From the NCBI GenBank assembly GCA_005888695.1, contig VBBH01000099.1, positions 1-15,982 on the forward strand: a DNA stretch of 15,982 bases, written 5' to 3'. The translations under genes were made by a program, and so were the position numbers. This document shows, in pieces, positions 7,488 to 13,318 of the stretch. The stretch is from Candidatus Bathyarchaeota archaeon. Lineage in GTDB: Archaea; Thermoproteota; Bathyarchaeia; 40CM-2-53-6. Positions within the stretch are counted from its first letter, which is position 1. The number at the start of each line of letters is the position of its first letter. The notes beneath the pieces were generated by a model. That model was given only the letters and a program-made list of their open reading frames with translations, was not told where the DNA came from and ran no database searches.

Positions 7488-9599
7488 CTAGCTTCTCTGT
7501 ACGGTGAAGATGTATGTTGATGGGCTTCCTGAGACTGTGCCTGTGAGGCCGTTGGGGTCTGTGAACGTGGCGTCGATGGTTGCCGACACATTTTGTCCGG
7601 AGGTACCCGTGTAAGTGCAGGTACGGCTGAATTGTACGTCCGCGTTTGCTGCGAGGGAACCAGACAATGTCAAGGTGTTGCCGCCAGTGCAGGTGACCGA
7701 AGCTGTTCCTGAAACTGCGAGTGTGCCGCCGAGCGTTACAGGTGTGGCGCCAAAGTTGTGTATGGTGAATGCGTATGTAACGGTGCCGCTGCCGAGTGTG
7801 GGATCATTGTTTGTTGGCGTGTTAGTGAAACTGAATGCTGTTATCTTTGGAATGGTGACGACCTGCAGGGTCTCGCCGTTATCACCACATGTTGTAGAGA
7901 CCGTGTTACCGTTGGCAGCGCCTGCTGGATTGTATGTTGCAATCCAGAAGTAGAAGCCTGTAGCCGTTGGTGTAAACGCGCCAGATGTGACAGACTGCGG
8001 GGATACACCAGGGCCGATCACTACACCTAGGAACGATCCAGCTGGTACGGTGCAGGTTGGGAGATTGGTCGCGACAGGACCGTAGACTCTGAAGTCTATG
8101 GTACCGGAGACCATGGCCGTGCCTGGAATTAGGGTCACTGTTGCAGTGTCAGTCGCGGAACCACCGAAGGTTATGGTTGAGGGTGAAACAGTTGTCGATA
8201 TCGATGCTGATATGACGACTAGAATCTCGCCCGAATCAGCGCACGTGGTAGAGACGATGTTACCGTTAACAACCCCTGCTGGATTGTATGTTGCAATCCA
8301 TGCGTAGTAACCTGGAAATGTCGGAGTAAGGGGATCGGAAGTGACGCTTTGTGGCGTTGTACCAGGACCGATGGTCTTAGTGTCAGGGCTGAATGGTGTT
8401 ACGAGGCTGGCAGGGGTGCATGACATCGATGTTGGAGCCGAGCTGAAGGGACCGTATACGTTGAAGGTCACAGTACCACTGACTACAGCCGCGGCATTGG
8501 TCAGGGTCACGGTTGCAGTATCAGAAGCAGAACTACCGAGGGCGATAGGCGTAGGTGCAACGGTTGTGGATATACCTGCGGTAGGACAAGTTGCGAGTAT
8601 ACCTTCAGCATAATCCTTCAAAGTCGCCGTGGTCGATGGAGATGTCCTCGTGTCAAAGAGGAACTTGTTGAAGCATCCTGAAGAGGATGGGAGCAGATTT
8701 GTAATGTCAAGGCCTACTTCGAAGAACTCGGCTGTGGCGAGTTGATTTGCACTTGATGTCTTGTCTTGCGTAGCCCAAGGAGTTGTGATGGGCGATTGAG
8801 ATGCAATGTTGACTCTCGCACAGACATTGTCCGAGGAAGAAGCCAATTGGCAGTCTGCGTTGCCTGGAGTTGTAAGAAGGCACAGGTTAGGTCCAGCAGG
8901 TGTGGCGCAGGGGCCAGTACCGGTCCATTCGATGACGCTGAGTGTAGTAACTGCTCCACCGGTGGTAAACTCTCCTACTACTAGGAGGTCGCCTACGGTA
9001 TGAGCACCACTGAAACTCGTGGTAGGCCCAGATGTTACACATGAGACACTTGGATCGGCGAGTAACCAGTAGCCAACATCACCGGCGCCGTTATTCGCGA
9101 AGCGTTCGAAAGCTCCGTAGATCAGTAGGTGACCAGCCCTAGAACCATTCACGGGCCTGATTGCGAAACTGTACGCGTGTAGGATGTCGTCTTTGGGCGT
9201 GAGATTGTTGGTTCCGGTGCATTGCCATCCGTTGTTCGCAATGTCCAGTGTGTCTTTGCTGCCGGTGGTGAAAGTTGTGGTTTCAGGCACGCTATGGGGT
9301 CCGTCGTTGGTCCAGCCGGAGTCGACTCCGCCTGGTGGCAATGCGAGCTTAGCGCCAGTGTTGGAGAATAGGGCACTCCAATCTGTTGGAAAGGCTAGAG
9401 AGGGGGTCGAATCCTTGACGATGTTCCCGTCCAGCTCGAAGACGCCAGCGTTCCCAATATCAGTAACGCTCGCGAACGCCCTGTTGAGGAATGGGATTGA
9501 GATCGCGAACGTCATCAGTCCTACTATGAGTAGTGCTTGTACGTACCGTTTGGAAACTAGCAATTTGGTTGTGTTTGAGATATTTGTTATTGTAGACAA
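7488..9599 (-). CDS. Large secreted protein with duplicated Ig-like repeats
   Basis: A 703-residue exported protein. An N-terminal signal is clear: basic KR at 17-18, a hydrophobic core at 21-37, and AFA-S at 41-44 as likely cleavage site. Residues ~45-335 form a domain with VFELDGNIVKD (53-63), TFTTGSKDTLDI (109-120), KDDILHAYSFAI and LLIYGAFERFANNG, a pattern I associate with secreted proteins of actinobacteria. Two Ig-like repeats follow (343-462 and 467-581), sharing TTVxPxxIxxGxSAxDTATVTL and WIATYNPAG, the latter exactly 118 residues apart. A third beta-sandwich-like domain closes the protein. All 14 cysteines are in the mature part, with one pair per repeat and one in the last domain, suggesting disulfides. 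No C-terminal membrane anchor is present. The start is a TTG at 9599; a second TTG at 9563 is possible. Probable cell-surface or extracellular protein of unknown role. Confidence 0.88.
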   Translation of the reverse strand: MSTITNISNTTKLLVSKRYVQALLIVGLMTFAISIPFLNRAFASVTDIGNAGVFELDGNIVKDSTPSLAFPTDWSALFSNTGAKLALPPGGVDSGWTNDGPHSVPETTTFTTGSKDTLDIANNGWQCTGTNNLTPKDDILHAYSFAIRPVNGSRAGHLLIYGAFERFANNGAGDVGYWLLADPSVSCVTSGPTTSFSGAHTVGDLLVVGEFTTGGAVTTLSVIEWTGTGPCATPAGPNLCLLTTPGNADCQLASSSDNVCARVNIASQSPITTPWATQDKTSSANQLATAEFFEVGLDITNLLPSSSGCFNKFLFDTRTSPSTTATLKDYAEGILATCPTAGISTTVAPTPIALGSSASDTATVTLTNAAAVVSGTVTFNVYGPFSSAPTSMSCTPASLVTPFSPDTKTIGPGTTPQSVTSDPLTPTFPGYYAWIATYNPAGVVNGNIVSTTCADSGEILVVISASISTTVSPSTITFGGSATDTATVTLIPGTAMVSGTIDFRVYGPVATNLPTCTVPAGSFLGVVIGPGVSPQSVTSGAFTPTATGFYFWIATYNPAGAANGNTVSTTCGDNGETLQVVTIPKITAFSFTNTPTNNDPTLGSGTVTYAFTIHNFGATPVTLGGTLAVSGTASVTCTGGNTLTLSGSLAANADVQFSRTCTYTGTSGQNVSATIDATFTDPNGLTGTVSGSPSTYIFTVQRS
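7857..8573 (-). repeat. Two tandem Ig-like repeat units within the secreted protein
   Basis: The units occupy 8214-8573 and 7857-8201. Near-identical DNA such as tgctggattgtatgttgcaa occurs at 7923 and 8277, 354 bp apart, so the duplication is recent enough to be visible at nucleotide level, while other stretches have diverged. Confidence 0.8.
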
Positions 9600-9629
9600 T
9601 TATATTCGATACATGTGCTCAGAAGGCGG

Positions 9630-9637
9630 GTATAAAG
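9630..9637 (-). promoter_or_regulatory. TATA box for the secreted-protein gene
   Basis: CTTTATAC on the minus strand lies about 35 nt upstream of the TTG start. A start of transcription ~26 nt downstream would fall near 9608, giving a leader of only about 9 nt. A second AT-rich box (CGAATATAAT) overlaps the start and would suit the alternative TTG at 9563. Confidence 0.5.
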
Positions 9638-9658
9638 ACATTCCAAAATAAAGCAAAA

Positions 9659-9836
9659 AATTGTAAGATCTCTATCTATCCATCTGTATCAATGGATTGC
9701 AACAGATTCCGAAACAAAAGGCCGATCATAGGAGGTGTGATTATGGCCTGAACGCCTGATTATTTCGGTAATTATTTCGGTCTTTCCCTCGTGGACTTTC
9801 AGTTAGGTGTGTTCTGTTTCTAGGTTTATCTGAACC
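9659..9836. other. Intergenic stretch with a start-stop element and tandem 12-mers
   Basis: No gene is visible. On the + strand GGAGGTG (9731-9737), a near-perfect Shine-Dalgarno match, precedes ATG GCC TGA (9743-9751), a two-codon frame. Two direct copies of ATTATTTCGGT follow at 9759 and 9771. ATCCAT/ATGGAT inverted arms lie at 9678-9697. These may be remains of a lost gene or an attenuator-like element; nothing proves function. Confidence 0.35.
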
Positions 9837-10687
9837 CTAGCTCTTGATCACGGTTGCAGAAGACGATGACTGCGTTTCGTCTTTCTTGTCGAATCTGACC
9901 TTTCTCAACCGGTTGGGACCCCACCATGCTCTCGGGCCCAAAACTGACATGATCGCCGGGACAAGATAGGTACGGACGACCATTGCATCCAAGATAACGG
10001 CTAGAGCGATCGCGAAACCCAACCCTTCGAGTAGCGGATTAGAAGAGAGTAACAGTGAGCCTAGTGCTCCTGCGAGGATCAGTGCTAGAGCCGTTATGAT
10101 TCCGCCTGTCCGGTCAACGGCATCTACCACGGCTTGCTTGGTCTCTTTCCCTTTCTGAGCCTCTTCCCTGATCCTTGTTAGAATGAAGATGTTGTAGTCC
10201 ATGCCGATTCCATAGAGGAGAAGAAAGAGGATGAGGGGGATGATGAAGAGAACACCTGACTGGAGGACGTTGTCGAAGAAGAGAAGAGTTGCGGCATATG
10301 CCCAAACGATGCTCAATCCGATGGAGAGTATTCCTGTTATCGCCAGAGGATACGAACCGAGTACAACTAGCAACACTAGGAATATCGCTCCGACAGTCAA
10401 GATTCGCATCGTGTTGAACTGGTTAGTTGTGTCATTGGCAAAATCTAGAGTGGACGCGGAAGCGCCGCCTACAAGTATCGTATCCTGAGCGATCTAAGAG
10501 TCCGTGCCCTGAAGAGCCGTAACAAGAGCCCGAATCTGACTGACGGTATTGAGAGAACCCGGCCCAGATAGACGTTGTTCTGATAATTCAGAAAAAGAGC
10601 CGCAAATTCGCCCAGTGATATTATGAGCAGGAATACCAGGATTCCGATCCATCGGCCCCGAGAAGAACCCGCCTTGCTCATCCCCAT
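9837..10687 (-). pseudogene. MMPL/RND-family transporter remnant
   Basis: Two pieces of one transporter appear to survive. The C-terminal piece (from about 10553 down to 9837) encodes the end of an extracytoplasmic loop, then the second membrane domain: five helices with YGIGMDYNIFILTRIREE, AVDRTGGIIT, DAMVVRTYLVPAIMSVLG and a WW after it, all MMPL hallmarks. This frame is interrupted by TAG at 10494-10496, inside LQGTDS-stop-IAQDTILVGGASAS, which otherwise reads straight through. The N-terminal piece, in another frame (10687 to ~10560), encodes a basic start and a membrane helix (RWIGILVFLLIISLGEF) that looks like helix 1 of such a protein. Full-length MMPL proteins have about 700-1100 residues and 11-12 helices, so most of the first half and the porter domain is missing. 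I read this as an internal deletion plus frame change plus nonsense mutation. Intact relatives export lipids or hydrophobic compounds. Confidence 0.8.
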
Positions 10688-10750
10688 GCACCTAAGCTGC
10701 GTAGAGATGCCAAGCTGGCTGTCTAGACTATTTACACGTGACCTTCAAAA

Positions 10751-10788
10751 CCCGGCTCGCCCCAATGTCGGCAGTATTGGTGAGCGGG
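10751..10788 (-). terminator. Imperfect hairpin downstream of the zinc-ribbon gene
   Basis: Read on the minus strand, CCC-GCTC-(A)-CCAAT pairs with ATTGG-(GGC)-GAGC-(C)-GGG around a 9-nt loop, followed by TTTTG. It starts 11 nt after the zinc-ribbon gene's stop, so it is likely a terminator or 3'-end structure, and it separates that gene from the transporter remnant. Confidence 0.45.
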
Positions 10789-10799
10789 TGGATTGCGAA

Positions 10800-11243
10800 T
10801 TACAGTGGCTTCCCGCATTTCCCGCAATAGATCGCATCCTCATTCTCAAGATAGCCGCAATTCCGGCATTTCACTTTGACAACTGATCCACTTTGAAGCG
10901 GGTTCGCTCCAAATCCTTGCCTCAAACCCTCGCCAGCGGCCTCTGAGACTCGCTCAATCGCAGGTGACGCCTCAGACGCCACACACGAAGTCACTGGCCT
11001 GATCAACCCAAGTCTCAACGCTACCCCTCCAACACCCAAGAGAATCATCCCGACTAAAGCCGTACCGAAGGCTGAACTCATCCGGGCCTGGGTTGCTGCG
11101 AAGTCAAACGGGTTTGAGGAAGGCGCCGTCAGAGTCGTTGCCGCCACTAGGAAGAGGATTATCCCGATGACAACCAGTACTGCCCCAATGGCTGTCAATG
11201 ATCCGCGACCCAAGCCGAATAGTGATCCGTCATCACTGCTCAT
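10800..11243 (-). CDS. Membrane protein with C-terminal zinc ribbon
   Basis: A 147-residue protein with two hydrophobic helices (about 16-36 and 58-81), a polar linker, and a C-terminal zinc ribbon with two CxxC knuckles ten residues apart (Cys126, Cys129, Cys140, Cys143), ending CGKCGKPL. The ribbon should lie in the cytoplasm. I chose the ATG at 11243 over the GTG at 11252 because GGTGAT, a six-base match to the anti-Shine-Dalgarno, ends about 4 nt before this ATG and overlaps the GTG. Small two-helix proteins with such ribbons are common in archaea, and their role is mostly unknown; the ribbon may bind nucleic acid or protein. It lies 100 bp downstream of the tRNA gene on the same strand with no T-run terminator between, so read-through from the tRNA is possible. 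Confidence 0.85.
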   Translation of the reverse strand: MSSDDGSLFGLGRGSLTAIGAVLVVIGIILFLVAATTLTAPSSNPFDFAATQARMSSAFGTALVGMILLGVGGVALRLGLIRPVTSCVASEASPAIERVSEAAGEGLRQGFGANPLQSGSVVKVKCRNCGYLENEDAIYCGKCGKPL

Positions 11244-11390
11244 TCGAATCACCCTACATTAGGTGAAAACATGGATTTAGCTTCTGCTCCTGCCTATTAC
11301 TAAATTGGATTTTACAGCCTTAGCGTACAGACGTAACGTTCTTGGTGCGGGGGGTGGGATTCGAACCCACGAAGGCCTACGCCACGGGAT

Positions 11391-11451
11391 AACACACCCG
11401 CGCTCCCAAACAGGAGACGGTCACAATGATCGTCCCTGCTTCAAATCGGGT
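11391..11451 (-). other. tRNA intron 3 (61 nt, canonical 37/38)
   Basis: Outer helix CGGGA/TCCCG is the anticodon stem. The central helix is exon CTCA (11454-11457) with intron TGTG (11393-11396), containing a U-U mismatch. Bulges are AG|A and TT|A. The inner helix is CCCG (11447-11450) with CGGG (11397-11400). The geometry is canonical apart from the mismatch. Confidence 0.85.
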
Positions 11452-11458
11452 CTTGAGT

Positions 11459-11493
11459 GTAGCGCGCGCGTGCTAGGTACGCGAAGGGCGCGA
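11459..11493 (-). other. tRNA intron 2 (35 nt, anticodon stem 30/31)
   Basis: Exon GGCG (11496-11499) pairs with intron CGCT (11461-11464; one G-U). Bulges are GG|T and AC|A. The inner helix is CGCG (11489-11492) with CGCG (11465-11468). Removal joins CGGG to A31 and completes the 5' strand of the anticodon stem. Confidence 0.8.
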
Positions 11494-11502
11494 CCCGCCC
11501 AT

Positions 11503-11518
11503 CTGGTCCCAAGTCGGC
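11503..11518 (-). other. tRNA intron 1 (16 nt, D-loop)
   Basis: The exon GGTC (11521-11524) pairs with intron GACC (11505-11508) as a 4-bp central helix. Three-nt bulges AAG and AGA flank it, with cuts AA|G and AG|A. An inner CC/GG pair closes a 5-nt loop. The site lies in the 3' part of the D-loop, a non-canonical position. Confidence 0.8.
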
Positions 11519-11571
11519 TTGACCTGACTCTGGTACCCCCGCCCACGATCAAGCATACGACTTTCAGTCAC

Positions 11572-11580
11572 CAAATAAAG
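11572..11580 (-). promoter_or_regulatory. TATA-like box for the tRNA gene
   Basis: CTTTATTTG on the minus strand is centred about 34 nt upstream of the first tRNA base, the expected distance for an archaeal tRNA promoter with a short 5' leader. Confidence 0.4.
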
Positions 11581-11702
11581 TTCACACACACCGTCTCCGA
11601 GTTGAGCTTTAAGAAGAGAATACCGAGTCTCGGAGAAAAGGAGCGAGGGAAGCCTCTCTGGCGGACCTTTCAACAACGATAGCGCTAGCGGCCGTAGCCA
11701 CG

Positions 11703-12413
11703 TTGCCATCCGTTTTTCTTGGTCTCCTTGCCGGGTTCATCCTCCGAGGTAAACCCAGCTCTTCTTCAGGAGCAAATACTAGATTACTGATTCTCACCAG
11801 TTTCGCGGCCGGACTCACTGCATGGTACTTTCTCGACATAATGGCCGCCTCGACTTTTCTCGGGATTAATCAAGGCCTAACAAACGCAACCATTCTTCTA
11901 GTCCTATTGTTCGTCCTCGGATTCCTCGTCACCATCATGGGGGAACCGTCATCGAGACCGGACAAGTTCTACGACCCGATCCTGCTAGCCGCCGCGGTAG
12001 TAGGAATGCATGGCATCGGAGAAGGAATTGCGATCGGTTCAATACTAATCTCAGCCACTAATCCAATCGCTGCGGTGGGTGGGCCCTTATCGGCAGCCAG
12101 TTTCGTGATTCACAAGGGACTAGAAGCCTTCATCGTCAGTGCCTTTGCCGTCAGCAGTGGAAAGTACTATTCTCACATCTTGGTCGCAGGTCTGATCGTA
12201 GGCGTCCCAACCGTAGTCGGCGCAGCCGCCGGATATGTCTTCTCGCCGAACGACACCATATTTTTCGCAATCGGAGCTGGAGGAGCCCTATGGCTATTGT
12301 CAACGCTTCTTGCCACGTCAATGACCCTCCGGAGCCGGTTCAAATGGTCACTCGCACTAGTCGCAGGGGTAATGCTCATGTTCCTGGCTGGAGTCCTGCA
12401 CTCAATCAGGTAG
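11703..12413 (+). CDS. ZIP-like metal transporter
   Basis: A polytopic protein of at least 236 residues with about eight hydrophobic helices. Two helices carry the metal-site signatures of ZIP transporters: HGIGEG (His103, Glu107) and HKGLE (His137, Glu141), corresponding to helices 4 and 5. A serine-rich, flexible loop follows helix 1. ZIP proteins import divalent metals such as zinc or iron into the cytoplasm; the ion cannot be deduced. The TTG at 11703 is the only clear start, but the frame is open back to 11613 and the upstream codons encode more hydrophobic sequence (ALAAVAT), so helix 1 is short with this start and a non-standard upstream start is possible. The cupredoxin gene begins 15 nt downstream, suggesting an operon linked to metal handling. 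Confidence 0.82.
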   Translation: MPSVFLGLLAGFILRGKPSSSSGANTRLLILTSFAAGLTAWYFLDIMAASTFLGINQGLTNATILLVLLFVLGFLVTIMGEPSSRPDKFYDPILLAAAVVGMHGIGEGIAIGSILISATNPIAAVGGPLSAASFVIHKGLEAFIVSAFAVSSGKYYSHILVAGLIVGVPTVVGAAAGYVFSPNDTIFFAIGAGGALWLLSTLLATSMTLRSRFKWSLALVAGVMLMFLAGVLHSIR

Positions 12414-12428
12414 AAATAGAAGGGACAT

Positions 12429-12863
12429 TTGCAAACGAGACTTTCCAACGAAGCCCTCACCATTGTAACGATAGCAATGCTATCAGCTGCGAGTATACTG
12501 ACTGTTCTCGCAGTAGCAAGTCTAGCTCCAGAACCATGTCCCGCAACCAGCCAGAAATATTCCTTCACGATCGTTTCAACGCTCAATGGCTTCAACGATA
12601 GCAAGAATCATCCAGACCAACCCTGGCCAATAATGAGAGTAAATAGATGCTCTACAGTAACAATACAGCTAGAGAATCAGGATACAAGCCAAGCGCACGG
12701 ACTCGCAGTCGCCCTCTACGCCAATAGTGGCGTGGTGGCGGGACCAGGCCAAAATGCTGAAGTTAACTTTGTAGCGAACCGGACAGGCGAGTTCAAAGTC
12801 ACCTGTACTATTCCATGCTCGATTCATCCGTCGATGTTGAACAGTTACGTCTACGTATCCTAA
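12429..12863 (+). CDS. Membrane-anchored cupredoxin with CuA-like ligand motif
   Basis: A 144-residue protein with one N-terminal helix (about 9-33) as signal anchor and an extracytoplasmic cupredoxin domain. Candidate copper ligands are His90 in QAHGLAV and the cluster CTIPCSIHPSM, giving Cys126, Cys130, His133 and Met136. Cytochrome oxidase subunit II and nitrous oxide reductase have C-x3-C-x3-H-x2-M for the binuclear CuA centre; here the spacing is C-x3-C-x2-H-x2-M, one residue shorter. Cys37 and Cys74 may form a disulfide. It could pass electrons outside the membrane or store copper. The TTG start at 12429 is preceded by AAGGGA. It follows the ZIP-like gene by 15 nt; no oxidase subunit I is in the window, so it is not part of a visible respiratory operon. 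Confidence 0.8.
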   Translation: MQTRLSNEALTIVTIAMLSAASILTVLAVASLAPEPCPATSQKYSFTIVSTLNGFNDSKNHPDQPWPIMRVNRCSTVTIQLENQDTSQAHGLAVALYANSGVVAGPGQNAEVNFVANRTGEFKVTCTIPCSIHPSMLNSYVYVS

Positions 12864-12898
12864 CGATCTGAAAACTAGATTCTTCCAGAGTCCGAGCT

Positions 12899-13207
12899 TT
12901 ACAGAAGCTCTATCTCGATAAAAACATCGTCGGGCGCTCTAATCCTCATCAACCGTTTCAAAAACCGCTCATTAGGATCCACATCGATGAGTCGTTTATG
13001 GATCCGCATTTCCCACTTGTCGAAAGTATGAGTGCCCTGGCCGCATGGTGATTTTCTGGTCGGGATCTGCAGCTTCTTTGTTGGCAGAGGTATGGGTCCT
13101 TTGAGTTTGACGCCGGTCTTGTCAGCTATGTCTCGTATCTCGGTGCATATCGTGTTGATGTCCTGGGGATTGGTACTTGAAAGTCGTATTCTAGCCTTTG
13201 AGACCAT
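12899..13207 (-). CDS. rps10: 30S ribosomal protein S10 (uS10)
   Basis: 102 residues, the usual archaeal/eukaryotic S20e-type length. It matches the family through [23 protein letters not shown] (positions 32-44), [22 protein letters not shown] (52-73) and the closing DVFIEIEL. It binds 16S rRNA in the small-subunit head. It lies downstream of tuf on the same strand, the conserved archaeal order, and is probably co-transcribed with it across a 111-bp gap. The ATG at 13207 matches the family's start. Confidence 0.97.
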   Translation of the reverse strand: MVSKARIRLSSTNPQDINTICTEIRDIADKTGVKLKGPIPLPTKKLQIPTRKSPCGQGTHTFDKWEMRIHKRLIDVDPNERFLKRLMRIRAPDDVFIEIELL

Positions 13208-13282
13208 ACCGGGACACCTTGATCTTCAATTTTGTTCGGGAGAAGGAGACGGCTGGGGCGTGGTCCTAAAAAGGATTAGTGT

Positions 13283-13302
13283 AGGGGTCGGTTTAGGCCC
13301 CT
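13283..13302 (-). other. Hairpin in the tuf-rps10 gap
   Basis: AGGGGTC and GGCCCCT can form a 7-bp stem (one G-U) around a 6-nt loop, 17 nt past the tuf stop. It could be a processing site or a partial terminator separating expression of the two genes. Evidence is only the pairing and position. Confidence 0.3.
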
Positions 13303-13318
13303 GTTCTTCCGGGAATCC

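Larger units (their letters stand above)
11343..11542 (-). tRNA. tRNA-Leu(CAA) with three introns
   Basis: The 200-nt gene gives an 88-nt type II tRNA once three introns are removed. Exons are 11519-11542 (24 nt), 11494-11502 (9 nt), 11452-11458 (7 nt) and 11343-11390 (48 nt). The joined molecule has acceptor GCGGGGG/CCCCCGC, D-stem CCA/TGG with Leu-type loop GAGTCAGGTCAAA, anticodon stem CGGGA/TCCCG with loop CTCAAGA (anticodon CAA, reads UUG), a 14-nt variable arm with GGC/GCC stem, T-arm GTGGG-TTCGAAT-CCCAC, discriminator A and an encoded CCA. The variable arm, discriminator, D-loop and G37 all fit leucine. Every stem pairs fully only after all three removals, and each junction has a bulge-helix-bulge core, cut by the archaeal splicing endonuclease. 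Identity and exon structure are read directly; splicing itself is inferred. Confidence 0.9.

Noticed and set aside
9184..9651. 155-codon open frame on the + strand
   Set aside because: It lies opposite the N-terminal half of the secreted protein, whose signal peptide and domain structure are clear; antisense frames are common over Ser/Thr/Ala-rich genes.
10494..10496. In-frame TAG in the MMPL remnant as a pyrrolysine codon
   Set aside because: The gene also has a frame change and a large deletion, no pylT/pylS genes are visible, and the site fits a Gln-to-stop mutation.
11381..11405. Reading the 3' part of the tRNA as an Asn anticodon (GTT) stem-loop with one long intron
   Set aside because: It would need an 8-nt loop or mismatch and a type I tRNA; the long variable arm and the CTCAAGA loop fit leucine with three introns.
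11305..11682. 125-codon open frame on the + strand
   Set aside because: It runs antisense through the whole intron-containing tRNA-Leu gene and has no recognisable domain; the tRNA explains the sequence.
12173..12604. 143-codon open frame on the - strand
   Set aside because: It is antisense to both the ZIP-like transporter and the cupredoxin, which have clear family motifs.
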